64,000 bases of DNA, taken from contig CBFHOG010000005.1 of the NCBI GenBank assembly GCA_965657545.1, positions 42,636 through 106,635 on the forward strand. Reading direction: 5' to 3'. The position numbers and the translations under genes were made by a program. The notes below the pieces were generated by a model. It saw only the letters and a list, made by a program, of their open reading frames with translations, searched no databases and had not been told where the DNA came from. Source of the DNA: UBA7446 sp965657545. GTDB taxonomy: Bacteria > Bacteroidota > Bacteroidia > Flavobacteriales > Flavobacteriaceae. Positions within the stretch are counted from its first letter, which is position 1, and every line of letters starts with the position of its first letter. This document shows, in pieces, positions 1 to 8,046 of this stretch.

Positions 1-356
1 TCTATACGGCCATTACGGTCCCAACCAATAAGATGGCTGACGATTTAAAGCGAAGCGGTGGTTTTGTTCCAGGTGTTCGCCCGGGTACTGAAACGGCTGA
101 TTTTCTAGACCGTATTATGTCGCAAATTACTTTCCCTGGTTCGCTGTTTTTAGCTGCTGTGGCGGTATTGCCAGCAGTAGTGTATCATCTTTTTGGCATG
201 CAACAAGGCTGGGCATTGTTCTATGGAGGAACATCACTGCTTATTATGGTAGGTGTTGCGATAGACACGATTCAGCAAATCAATGCGTATTTGCTTAACC
301 GTCATTATGACGGATTAATGAAAACAGGAAGTAAACGAAAAACTGCAGGAGTTTAA
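1..356 (+). CDS. secY: Protein translocase subunit SecY, C-terminal part
   Basis: SecY is the channel subunit of the SecYEG protein-export translocon in the inner membrane. Only the last ~118 residues are present; the reading frame enters from the left edge at base 3. The visible part has the typical MADDLKRSGGFVPGVRPG loop, then the last transmembrane helices (FLAAVAVLPAVVYHLF and the segment up to VGVAIDTIQQINAYL) and a short basic tail. Its stop overlaps the infA start by one base (TAATG), so the two are probably translationally coupled in the spc/alpha ribosomal operon. The identification is firm; the gene is cut by the window edge, not broken. Confidence 0.97.
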   Translation, partial: YTAITVPTNKMADDLKRSGGFVPGVRPGTETADFLDRIMSQITFPGSLFLAAVAVLPAVVYHLFGMQQGWALFYGGTSLLIMVGVAIDTIQQINAYLLNRHYDGLMKTGSKRKTAGV

Positions 357-571
357 TGGCAAAGCAAGCAGCAATAGAGCAAGACGGCCAAATCATAGAG
401 GCACTTTCAAACGCGATGTTTCGCGTAGAGTTAGAAAATGGTCACGTGGTTACGGCACATATTTCAGGCAAAATGCGCATGCATTATATTAAGCTATTAC
501 CTGGAGATAAAGTAAAACTGGAGATGTCTCCTTACGATTTGACTAAGGCACGCATCACCTACAGATATTAA
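356..571 (+). CDS. infA: Translation initiation factor IF-1
   Basis: IF-1 binds the ribosomal A site during initiation and helps IF-2 and IF-3. The 71-residue protein is full length and is one OB-fold (S1-type) domain with typical motifs such as FRVELENGH, HISGKMRMHYI and GDKVKLEMSPYDLTKARI. It starts on the ATG that overlaps the secY stop and is followed three bases later by rpmJ. The order secY-infA-rpmJ-rpsM is the normal one for this operon. Confidence 0.97.
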   Translation: MAKQAAIEQDGQIIEALSNAMFRVELENGHVVTAHISGKMRMHYIKLLPGDKVKLEMSPYDLTKARITYRY

Positions 572-574
572 TAT

Positions 575-691
575 ATGAAAGTTAGAGCATCACTTAAAAA
601 AAGAAGCGCCGACTGCAAGATTGTACGTCGCAAGGGACGCTTATACGTAATCAACAAAAAGAACCCTAGGTTCAAACAAAGACAAGGATAA
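575..691 (+). CDS. rpmJ: 50S ribosomal protein L36 (bL36)
   Basis: This 38-residue basic protein starts MKVRASLKKRSADCKIVRRK and ends KQRQG, as expected for bL36 of the large subunit. Only one cysteine remains of the usual zinc-ribbon ligands (C14; the others are replaced around NKKNPRFK). It is therefore the zinc-independent (C-minus) form, as in many Bacteroidota. It lies three bases after infA and two bases before rpsM, inside the same operon. Confidence 0.96.
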   Translation: MKVRASLKKRSADCKIVRRKGRLYVINKKNPRFKQRQG

Positions 692-693
692 TT

Positions 694-1068
694 ATGGCTA
701 GAATTTCTGGAGTAGATATTCCCAAACAAAAAAGAGGCGTTATTTCGCTCACCTATATTTATGGGGTTGGACGCAGCCGTGCTAAAGAAATTTTAGCAAC
801 CGCTGATGTTGATGAAAACAAAAAAGTCAATGAGTGGAACGATGACGAAATCGGTCGTATTCGTGATGCAGTTGCTACCTTCAAGATAGAAGGAGAACTT
901 CGCTCAGAAACACAATTGAACATCAAGCGTTTGATGGATATTGGTTCGTTTAGAGGGATCCGTCACCGTGTTGGACTTCCACTTCGCGGACAACGCACTA
1001 AAAACAATTCGCGTACGCGAAAAGGAAAACGTAAGACAGTTGCTAACAAGAAGAAAGTAACGAAATAA
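694..1068 (+). CDS. rpsM: 30S ribosomal protein S13 (uS13)
   Basis: uS13 sits in the head of the small subunit and contacts the P-site tRNA and the bridges to the large subunit. The 124-residue protein starts MARISGVDIPKQKRGVISLT, contains GSFRGIRHRVGLPLRGQRTKNNSRTRKG-type sequence and ends in a basic tail, which is normal length. It is preceded by rpmJ and followed by rpsK with a 10-base gap. No Shine-Dalgarno sequence is visible before the ATG. Confidence 0.98.
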   Translation: MARISGVDIPKQKRGVISLTYIYGVGRSRAKEILATADVDENKKVNEWNDDEIGRIRDAVATFKIEGELRSETQLNIKRLMDIGSFRGIRHRVGLPLRGQRTKNNSRTRKGKRKTVANKKKVTK

Positions 1069-1078
1069 AGCATAACTC

Positions 1079-1462
1079 ATGGCTAAATCAAGTTCAAAAA
1101 AGCGTAAAGTTGTGGTGGAAGCCTTTGGCGAAGCCCACATCAACGCATCGTTTAACAACATCATTGTTTCGCTTACCAACAACAAGGGTGAAGTGATTTC
1201 GTGGTCTTCAGCCGGAAAAATGGGCTTTAGAGGATCTAAGAAAAACACGCCTTATGCTGCACAACTTGCTGCAGAAGATGCTGCAAAAGTAGCCCAGGAA
1301 GCGGGACTGCGTAAAGTAAAAGTATTTGTGAAAGGACCCGGAAACGGACGTGAGTCTGCTATACGTACCCTACACAATGGTGGTATTGAAGTTACTGAAA
1401 TTGTTGACGTAACGCCAATGCCACACAACGGTTGTCGTCCACCTAAAAGACGTAGAGTTTAA
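1079..1462 (+). CDS. rpsK: 30S ribosomal protein S11 (uS11)
   Basis: uS11 is part of the small-subunit platform near the E site and the mRNA exit. The 127-residue protein carries the conserved ASFNNIIVSLTN, SSAGKMGFRGSKKNTPYAAQ and MPHNGCRPPKRRRV segments and is full length. It has a slightly extended basic N-terminus (MAKSSSKKRKV). It is placed in the usual order rpsM-rpsK-rpsD-rpoA-rplQ. Confidence 0.98.
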   Translation: MAKSSSKKRKVVVEAFGEAHINASFNNIIVSLTNNKGEVISWSSAGKMGFRGSKKNTPYAAQLAAEDAAKVAQEAGLRKVKVFVKGPGNGRESAIRTLHNGGIEVTEIVDVTPMPHNGCRPPKRRRV

Positions 1463-1517
1463 CATAAATCCCGCTGGCGAAGGATAGACCTTAATTCCCG
1501 GCACAAATTTTTATAAC

Positions 1518-2123
1518 ATGGCAAGATATACTGGTCCTAAGACAAAAATCGCTCGTAAGTTTGGCGAAGCCATTTTCGGCGATGATAAGTCTTTCGAAAA
1601 ACGTAACTACCCTCCAGGACAGCACGGAAATAACCGTCGCAGACCTAAAAAATCGGAATATGCTATCCAGTTGATGGAAAAGCAAAAAGCAAAATTTACC
1701 TATGGTATCTTAGAGCGTCAATTCCGCAATCTATTTATTAAAGCAAACGCAAGTAAAGGCGTTACAGGTGAAGTTTTACTTCAACTTTGTGAATCTCGCT
1801 TAGACAACCTTGTATATCGTCTTGGTATTGCACCAACACGTAGTGCAGCACGTCAACTTGTAGGACACCGTCACATCACACTTAATGGTGAAATCATGAA
1901 TATCCCTTCATGTCACGTAAAGCCAAATGATGTAATTGGTGTTCGTGAAAAATCTAAATCACTTGATGTGATTGAACGTTCGTTATCTGTAGCTAACCAC
2001 GATTTAGAGTGGTTGTCGTGGAACGATACAACTTTAGAAGGCACATTGGTATCGGTTCCTACCCGTGAGCAAATTACTGAGAACATAAAGGAACAATTAA
2101 TCGTCGAATTGTATTCAAAATAA
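1518..2123 (+). CDS. rpsD: 30S ribosomal protein S4 (uS4)
   Basis: uS4 is a primary 16S rRNA-binding protein that starts small-subunit assembly; in many bacteria it also regulates this operon. The 201-residue protein begins MARYTGPKTKIARKFGEAIF, lacks the N-terminal zinc cysteines, and has an S4 RNA-binding domain (about residues 90-155, SRLDNLVYRLGIAPTRSAARQLVGH). The 55-base gap before it contains a GC-rich stretch but I see no clear regulatory structure. rpoA follows after four bases. Confidence 0.98.
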   Translation: MARYTGPKTKIARKFGEAIFGDDKSFEKRNYPPGQHGNNRRRPKKSEYAIQLMEKQKAKFTYGILERQFRNLFIKANASKGVTGEVLLQLCESRLDNLVYRLGIAPTRSAARQLVGHRHITLNGEIMNIPSCHVKPNDVIGVREKSKSLDVIERSLSVANHDLEWLSWNDTTLEGTLVSVPTREQITENIKEQLIVELYSK

Positions 2124-2127
2124 TCCT

Positions 2128-3120
2128 ATGGCACTATTTAATTTTCAAAAACCAGACAAGGTAATCATGATTGAATCGGATGAATTTGAAGGCATCTTCG
2201 AATTCCGTCCATTAGAACCTGGATATGGGCTAACAGTTGGTAATGCATTGCGTCGAGTAATGTTGGCTTCCTTAGAAGGATTTGCTATTACATCTGTTCG
2301 TATAGATAAAGTTGACCACGAATTCTCTACGCTTCCGGGTGTGGTAGAAGATGTTACTGAAATGATTTTGAACTTTAAGCAAGTTCGATTTAAGCAACAA
2401 ATTGACACTGTTGACAGTGAGACTGTTAGCGTTGCCGTTTCAGGACAAAAACAACTTACTGCCGGTGATTTGCAAAAGTTCACTTCTGGCTTTCAAGTAC
2501 TAAATCCAGATTTTGTTATTTGTAATATGGACGAAAGTGTTCAGCTTAACTTTGAGTTTACCATCGAAAAGGGACGTGGTTATGTTCCCGCAGAGGAAAA
2601 CAAAAAAGCAACAGCTCCTATTGGAACGATTGCCATTGACTCTATTTACACGCCAATCAAAAATGTTAAATATACGATTGAAAATTTCCGTGTAGAGCAA
2701 AAAACAGATTACGAAAAGCTAATTTTCGAAATTGTTACAGATGGTTCTATTCATCCAAAAGATGCATTAACTGAGGCTGCAAAAACACTCATCCACCATT
2801 TTATGTTGTTCTCTGACGAGCGCATCACATTAGAGGCAGACGAGATTGCTGAAACTGAAACTTACGACGAAGAATCGCTACATATGCGTCAGTTGCTTAA
2901 GACTAAACTTATTGACATGGACTTATCTGTTCGTGCATTAAACTGTCTTAAGGCTGCCGAAGTTGATACACTTGGCGACTTGGTATCATTTAACAAAAGC
3001 GATTTAATGAAGTTTAGAAACTTTGGTAAAAAATCACTTACGGAACTTGAAGAATTGGTTATTGCCAAAGGACTCAATTTTGGTATGGATTTGGCCAAAT
3101 ACAAACTTGATAAAGACTAA
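2128..3120 (+). CDS. rpoA: DNA-directed RNA polymerase subunit alpha
   Basis: The alpha subunit dimerises to scaffold RNA polymerase, and its C-terminal domain contacts DNA and activators. The 330-residue protein has the N-terminal assembly domain (EPGYGLTVGNALRRVMLASLEG near residue 30; insert domain in the middle) and a C-terminal domain with the helix-hairpin-helix (LNCLKAAEVDTLGDLV, then FRNFGKKSLTELEELV). It is full length and in operon with rpsD and rplQ. Confidence 0.98.
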   Translation: MALFNFQKPDKVIMIESDEFEGIFEFRPLEPGYGLTVGNALRRVMLASLEGFAITSVRIDKVDHEFSTLPGVVEDVTEMILNFKQVRFKQQIDTVDSETVSVAVSGQKQLTAGDLQKFTSGFQVLNPDFVICNMDESVQLNFEFTIEKGRGYVPAEENKKATAPIGTIAIDSIYTPIKNVKYTIENFRVEQKTDYEKLIFEIVTDGSIHPKDALTEAAKTLIHHFMLFSDERITLEADEIAETETYDEESLHMRQLLKTKLIDMDLSVRALNCLKAAEVDTLGDLVSFNKSDLMKFRNFGKKSLTELEELVIAKGLNFGMDLAKYKLDKD

Positions 3121-3140
3121 TTCCGCAATAGCTAGTAATC

Positions 3141-3725
3141 ATGAGACACGGAAAAAAAGTAGCCCATTTGGGGCGTACCAATACACACAGAAAAGCGATG
3201 CTTGCCAATATGGCATCTTCACTGATTGAGCACAAACGCATCAACACAACTGTTGCTCGCGCAAAGGCGCTTAAAACTTTTATAGAACCGCTTATTACGC
3301 GTTCAAAGGAAGATTCGACACACAACCGTCGTGTTGCCTTTAGAGCACTTCGTGATAAATATGCGGTTACCGAATTGTTTCGTACCATTTCGGAAAAAGT
3401 AGGCGATCGTCCAGGTGGCTACACGCGCATTATCAAAATGGGGAATAGACTCGGGGATAATGCAGATATGGCGTTGATTGAACTTGTTGATTTCAACGAA
3501 GTATATGAAACAGCTAAACCTAAGAAGAAGTCACGCAGACGTGGAGGAAAGAAAGCTGCTACTGCTGAAACAACAATAGCTACTACAGCTACAGAAACAG
3601 TAGAAGCCACTGAGGAGGCTCCTACGCCTGTGGATGAAACACCTAAGGTTGAAGAAACAACAGCATCAGCTGTTGATACTCCTGATTCAGATGCTACAAC
3701 AGACGAAAAAAACGAGACTGAATAA
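3141..3725 (+). CDS. rplQ: 50S ribosomal protein L17 (bL17) with acidic tail
   Basis: bL17 is a large-subunit protein near the exit tunnel. Residues 1-120 form the conserved core (MRHGKKVAHLGRTNTHRKAM, then GDRPGGYTRIIKMGNRLGDNADMALIELV). The last ~70 residues form a low-complexity tail rich in Thr, Glu and Ala (ETTIATTATETVEATEEA and on), so the protein is 194 residues rather than the ~120 of E. coli. Such extended L17 tails are usual in Bacteroidota. It ends the ribosomal operon and is followed by a strong terminator. Confidence 0.97.
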   Translation: MRHGKKVAHLGRTNTHRKAMLANMASSLIEHKRINTTVARAKALKTFIEPLITRSKEDSTHNRRVAFRALRDKYAVTELFRTISEKVGDRPGGYTRIIKMGNRLGDNADMALIELVDFNEVYETAKPKKKSRRRGGKKAATAETTIATTATETVEATEEAPTPVDETPKVEETTASAVDTPDSDATTDEKNETE

Positions 3726-3750
3726 TAATTAACAGACTCTTAATAACTCA

Positions 3751-3782
3751 AAGGATAAACCTGATGGTTTATCCTTTTTTTT
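3751..3782 (+). terminator. Rho-independent terminator after rplQ
   Basis: An 11-bp perfect stem (AAGGATAAACC and GGTTTATCCTT, loop TGAT) is followed by a run of T. It should end the ribosomal operon transcript. The T-run lies only a few bases before the -7 element of carA. Confidence 0.9.
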
Positions 3783-3786
3783 ATAT

Positions 3787-3794
3787 TATTTTTG
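3787..3794 (+). promoter_or_regulatory. -7 element of carA-eno promoter
   Basis: TATTTTTG matches the Bacteroidota -7 consensus TAnnTTTG and ends 18 bases before the carA ATG at 3813. No clear -33 TTTG is seen because the rplQ terminator occupies that space. Confidence 0.6.
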
Positions 3795-3812
3795 CCAAAA
3801 CACTTAAACCAC

Positions 3813-4934
3813 ATGAGCCAATACCACTCCCGTAAGCAAGCACTTATTTTGCTCGAAGACGGAACGGTGTTTCACGGTAAATCCATTGGCATTGAAGGGG
3901 AAGCGTTTGGCGAGTTATGCTTTAATACAGGGATGACCGGCTACCAGGAAATTTTCACTGACCCCTCTTATTATGGGCAGTTAATGGTAGCTACAAATGC
4001 GCATATAGGAAACTACGGAATTCAAAATGCCGAGTCAGAATCTGACCAAATTCAAATTGCTGGACTAATTTGTAAAAACTTCAATACAGGATTTTCACGT
4101 GTAGCTGCCGACAGTTCTTTGTTTGACTTTTTTAAAGCACAAAATTTAGTAGCTATTTCAGATGTTGACACAAGAGCACTTGTGAGCTACATAAGAGATA
4201 ACGGTGCGATGAATGCTGTGATTTCTACCGAAACGGAAGACCTTAATGCACTGAAGAAAAAACTTGCTGATGTACCTTCTATGAAGGGTCTTGCACTTGC
4301 ACAAAAAGTAACAACCACGTCACCATATTTTGTTGGCAATCCAGATGCATCCATCAAAATTGCGGCATTGGACTTAGGAATCAAAAAGAATATTCTACGC
4401 AATTTGGTAAGTAGAGATGCATACATCAAGGTTTTTCCTCTTGAAACAGACTTTGAAACCATGCAGGCTTGGAATCCAGATGGGTACTTTTTATCAAACG
4501 GACCCGGCGATCCAGAACCACTGCATTCTGCTCAAGCAGTAGCTCGTGAAATTATAGCCAAAGGTTTGCCACTTTTCGGGATTTGTTTGGGACATCAAAC
4601 CATCGCTTTGTCGCAAGGCATCTCAACCTATAAAATGCTTAACGGGCACCGCGGTATCAATCACCCCGTGCTGAATGTTGAAACGGGAAAAGGGGAGATC
4701 ACATCTCAAAATCATGGATTTGCGATTAATCGCGAAGAAACAGAGGCGCACAAGCAAGTTGTGATTACGCATAAACACCTAAACGATAATACGGTTGCGG
4801 GTATTCGAATTGATGGAAAACCTTGTTTTTCTGTTCAATATCACCCAGAAGCAAGCCCGGGACCACACGATTCATCATATTTATTTGACCAATTTATTAC
4901 ACAAATTAACAACCACAAAAAGCAAGCATCATGA
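3813..4934 (+). CDS. carA: Carbamoyl-phosphate synthase small chain
   Basis: CarA hydrolyses glutamine and passes ammonia to CarB for carbamoyl phosphate, used for pyrimidines and arginine. The N-terminal CPSase domain (LEDGTVFHGKSIG, FNTGMTGYQEIFTDPSY) is followed by a class I glutaminase domain with the nucleophile in GICLGHQTIAL and the His/Glu pair in QYHPEASPGPHDS. I chose the ATG giving MSQYHSRKQALILLEDG (373 residues); a TTG seven codons upstream overlaps the -7 element. Its stop overlaps the eno start (ATGA). Its partner carB lies 36 kb away and is interrupted by a stop codon. Confidence 0.97.
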   Translation: MSQYHSRKQALILLEDGTVFHGKSIGIEGEAFGELCFNTGMTGYQEIFTDPSYYGQLMVATNAHIGNYGIQNAESESDQIQIAGLICKNFNTGFSRVAADSSLFDFFKAQNLVAISDVDTRALVSYIRDNGAMNAVISTETEDLNALKKKLADVPSMKGLALAQKVTTTSPYFVGNPDASIKIAALDLGIKKNILRNLVSRDAYIKVFPLETDFETMQAWNPDGYFLSNGPGDPEPLHSAQAVAREIIAKGLPLFGICLGHQTIALSQGISTYKMLNGHRGINHPVLNVETGKGEITSQNHGFAINREETEAHKQVVITHKHLNDNTVAGIRIDGKPCFSVQYHPEASPGPHDSSYLFDQFITQINNHKKQAS

Positions 4935-6223
4935 GCATTATCTTAAGCGTACACGCACGTCAAATTTTCGATTCTCGAGGAAATCCAACGGTTGAAGTTG
5001 ACGTCATTACGGACAACGGAACAATAGGTAGGGCAGCAGTTCCTTCTGGCGCTTCCACCGGTGAACATGAGGCAGTTGAACTTCGAGACGGTGGTGATGC
5101 ATACATGGGAAAAGGTGTTTTACAAGCGGTTAAAAATGTAAATGAACATATTGCACCTGAACTGTTGGGTAGCTCTGTTTTTGAACAAGAAGAAATAGAC
5201 CAAATCATGATTGATTTGGATGGAACTCCTAACAAATCAAAACTAGGAGCAAATGCTATTTTGGGCGTTTCACTTGCAGTAGCAAAAGCAGCGGCCAACG
5301 AACTTGGGTTACCGCTTTACCGCTATGTTGGAGGTACACGCGCCATTACACTTCCTGTTCCGATGATGAACATCATCAACGGCGGTTCGCATTCCGATGC
5401 ACCTATTGCGTTTCAAGAGTTTATGGTAATGCCTGTAAAAGCGGTGTCGCTAACACATGCACTACAAATGGGAACAGAAATTTTCCATAACCTTAAAAAA
5501 GTTTTAAAAGGCAGAAACCTGAGTACTGCCGTTGGTGATGAAGGCGGCTTTGCGCCAACCCTTGCAGGTACAGAAGATGCACTTGACACCATTTTATTGG
5601 CTATCGAAAAGGCAGGTTATAAGCCTGCAGAAGAAGTTATGATTGCCTTAGATTGTGCAGCTGCAGAGTTTTATGTAGATGGAAAATATGATTATTCTAA
5701 GTTTGAAGGAGCAGAAGGTAAAGTACGAAGCTCACATGAACAAGCAGATTATTTGGCGTCTTTGGTTGAAAAATATCCCATTGTTTCTATTGAGGACGGA
5801 ATGGACGAAAACGACTGGGAGGGCTGGAAATATCTGACTGAAAAAATTGGAGATAAAGCCCAACTTGTAGGGGACGATTTGTTTGTAACTAATGTTACAC
5901 GTTTAAGTCGTGGAATTGATGAAGATATTGCAAATTCTATTTTGATTAAAGTGAATCAAATTGGTTCTTTATCAGAGACTATAGCAGCTGTTCAAATGGC
6001 ACAAAACGCAGGATATACTTGTGTGATGTCGCACCGCTCTGGTGAGACAGAAGATAATACGATTGCTGATTTGGCAGTAGCACTTAATACGGGACAAATC
6101 AAAACAGGATCGCTATCTAGAAGTGATCGTATGGCAAAATACAACCAGTTGCTCCGTATTGAGGAAGAATTGGGAAGAAATGCGTATTATCCACAAGATA
6201 ACGCGTTTAAGGTGAAGTTTTAA
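4931..6223 (+). CDS. eno: Enolase
   Basis: Enolase interconverts 2-phosphoglycerate and phosphoenolpyruvate in glycolysis and needs Mg2+. The 430-residue protein is full length, with ARQIFDSRGNPTVEVDV at the N-terminus, GDEGGFAPTL in the middle and the signature ILIKVNQIGSLSET followed by CVMSHRSGETED. Start and carA stop overlap by four bases, so the two are probably co-expressed. Confidence 0.98.
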   Translation: MSIILSVHARQIFDSRGNPTVEVDVITDNGTIGRAAVPSGASTGEHEAVELRDGGDAYMGKGVLQAVKNVNEHIAPELLGSSVFEQEEIDQIMIDLDGTPNKSKLGANAILGVSLAVAKAAANELGLPLYRYVGGTRAITLPVPMMNIINGGSHSDAPIAFQEFMVMPVKAVSLTHALQMGTEIFHNLKKVLKGRNLSTAVGDEGGFAPTLAGTEDALDTILLAIEKAGYKPAEEVMIALDCAAAEFYVDGKYDYSKFEGAEGKVRSSHEQADYLASLVEKYPIVSIEDGMDENDWEGWKYLTEKIGDKAQLVGDDLFVTNVTRLSRGIDEDIANSILIKVNQIGSLSETIAAVQMAQNAGYTCVMSHRSGETEDNTIADLAVALNTGQIKTGSLSRSDRMAKYNQLLRIEEELGRNAYYPQDNAFKVKF

Positions 6224-6254
6224 TTCATCTAATTAAATACAGTAAGCTAAAGTA

Positions 6255-7538
6255 ATGGCAAAAACAGCAACACTGTCCTACGAGGACAAATCAATTGAAC
6301 TACCTGTCATAGAAGGAAGTGAAAACGAATTGGGCATTGATATCAAAACCCTTCGTGCTAAAACAAATTTAATTACACTTGACCCAGGTTTTAAAAATAC
6401 AGGGTCGTGTCAAAGTGCAATTACGTATTTGGACGGAGAGCAAGGCGTATTGCGTTATCGTGGATATGATATTGAAGAACTTGCCAACAATGCCGATTTT
6501 TTAGAAGTTGCATATTTGCTCATCTTTGGCGAGCTACCCAATGAAGCACAATTGGATAAATTTTTGGTAGATATCAAGGAAGAGTCCTACATAGATGAAG
6601 ACCTGAAAAAAATCCTGGAAAGTTTCCCTAGTGCTGCGCATCCTATGGGTGTATTGTCTTCTTTAACAAGTGCACTTACAGCTTTTAATCCCAGTTCTGT
6701 TGATGTCGAAAGTGAAGAAGACATGTACAGAGCCATTACGCGTATTATGGGGAAGCTCCCTGTTTTGGTTGCTTGGGTGTTTAGAAAAAAAGCAGGTCTC
6801 CCACTCAAATATGGAGATTATTCATTGGGTTATGTAGAGAATATCGCACGTATGATGTTCCGCAAGCCAAATAAAGAATATGTTGCCAACCCTATTGTAG
6901 ATGCTGCACTAAATAAACTATTGATTTTACACGCTGAACACGAGCAAAACTGTTCCACATCAACTGTTCGTATTGTAGGTTCATCGCATGCAGGACTTTT
7001 TGCATCTATTTCGGCAGGAATTTCAGCACTTTGGGGGCCACTCCACGGCGGTGCAAATCAAGCAGTAGTAGAAATGTTGGAGGCTATTCGTCAAGATGGT
7101 GGTGATACCAAAAAATACATGGAAAAGGCAAAGGACAAGGCAGATCCGTTCCGTCTTATGGGCTTTGGACACCGTGTGTATAAGAATTTTGACCCCCGTG
7201 CACGTATCATAAAAAAAGCAGCAGATGAAGTTTTAGCTGACTTAGGCGTTGTTGATCCTGTGTTAGATATTGCTAAAGAATTAGAAGCTGAGGCACTTAG
7301 CGATCCGTATTTTGTAGATCGTAAATTGTATCCAAACGTTGATTTTTACTCTGGAATTATTTATCGCGCCATGGGGATTTCAACAGAGACATTCACGGTG
7401 ATGTTTGCACTTGGCCGCTTGCCAGGATGGATTGCGCAGTGGAGAGAAATGCGACTTAATAAAGAACCTATTGGACGTCCACGTCAAATTTATGTAGGTG
7501 AAACACAGCGCTCATTTGTGCCCTTGAATAAGCGTTAG
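6255..7538 (+). CDS. gltA: Citrate synthase
   Basis: Citrate synthase condenses acetyl-CoA and oxaloacetate in the TCA cycle. The 427-residue length and the N-terminal beta-rich domain (YEDKSIELPVIEGSENELGIDI) fit the type II hexameric enzyme of bacteria. Active-site segments are visible: HAEHEQNCSTSTVR, GPLHGGANQAV and GFGHRVYKNFDPRA. It sits 31 bases after eno, consistent with a run of central-carbon genes. Confidence 0.97.
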   Translation: MAKTATLSYEDKSIELPVIEGSENELGIDIKTLRAKTNLITLDPGFKNTGSCQSAITYLDGEQGVLRYRGYDIEELANNADFLEVAYLLIFGELPNEAQLDKFLVDIKEESYIDEDLKKILESFPSAAHPMGVLSSLTSALTAFNPSSVDVESEEDMYRAITRIMGKLPVLVAWVFRKKAGLPLKYGDYSLGYVENIARMMFRKPNKEYVANPIVDAALNKLLILHAEHEQNCSTSTVRIVGSSHAGLFASISAGISALWGPLHGGANQAVVEMLEAIRQDGGDTKKYMEKAKDKADPFRLMGFGHRVYKNFDPRARIIKKAADEVLADLGVVDPVLDIAKELEAEALSDPYFVDRKLYPNVDFYSGIIYRAMGISTETFTVMFALGRLPGWIAQWREMRLNKEPIGRPRQIYVGETQRSFVPLNKR

Positions 7539-7561
7539 TTGTTCGTTAAGTTTCCGTTTAT

Positions 7562-7978
7562 TTACAGATAGTCTTCTGTGTTTTTTGCTTTTTGTTGCTG
7601 TATCTTTTTAAAGAACAAACGCACAGGCTCTGACTGAGCAGAAACCGAAACTTTGTGATGATCTGCGTGAACACTATACGCATCACTAGTGCCCTTAAAT
7701 ATAGTCAGTTTATAATAAGGAATAACCAACGCATAGGTTTCTAATAATGATCTAAATCGTAAAATAATTCCTTTTGGCCGTAATTCTACATTACACGTAT
7801 TGTCATTGTGATCTAATAAAAAAAGGGCATCAATTTCTTTGCTACTGGTGGTTACATGTAGCTTTGGCGAACCAACACCTCCTAATTTTAAACGCTCCAA
7901 AAGTGTAAAAGGCTTTCCCAGTAAGGCGTCTATTTCAGCGCGTTGTTTTTTGTCGTTATAGGATACATTTTTTAACAT
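7562..7978 (-). CDS. Conserved hypothetical protein
   Basis: I do not recognise a named family. The 138-residue protein has no signal peptide or membrane segment, and looks like a soluble alpha/beta protein (helical start NDKKQRAEIDALLGKPFTLLERL, then beta-rich KLHVTTSSKEIDALFLLD and ELRPKGIILRFRS, charged C-terminus). The start is set by a perfect TAnnTTTG four bases upstream of the ATG; an upstream in-frame ATG would put that promoter inside the gene. It is convergent with gltA and divergent from argS. Confidence 0.75.
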   Translation of the reverse strand: MLKNVSYNDKKQRAEIDALLGKPFTLLERLKLGGVGSPKLHVTTSSKEIDALFLLDHNDNTCNVELRPKGIILRFRSLLETYALVIPYYKLTIFKGTSDAYSVHADHHKVSVSAQSEPVRLFFKKIQQQKAKNTEDYL

Positions 7979-7982
7979 TTCA

Positions 7983-7990
7983 CAAAGATA
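7983..7990 (-). promoter_or_regulatory. -7 element, leaderless-type
   Basis: On the minus strand TATCTTTG is followed by four bases and the ATG of the small hypothetical gene. Transcription would start at or next to the start codon. Confidence 0.6.
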
Positions 7991-8022
7991 AACGAAAACA
8001 CAATGTAGCTTGTTGAAACCTG

Positions 8023-8030
8023 TATCTTTG
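8023..8030 (+). promoter_or_regulatory. -7 element of argS promoter
   Basis: TATCTTTG is a perfect match to TAnnTTTG and ends 16 bases before the argS ATG. I see no good -33 element at the right distance. Confidence 0.6.
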
Positions 8031-8046
8031 CATCTTATTATTTGGT

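Noticed and set aside
3510..3722. Acidic, repeat-like tail of L17 as a separate gene or insertion
   Set aside because: It is in frame with rplQ, and long low-complexity L17 tails are usual in Bacteroidota.
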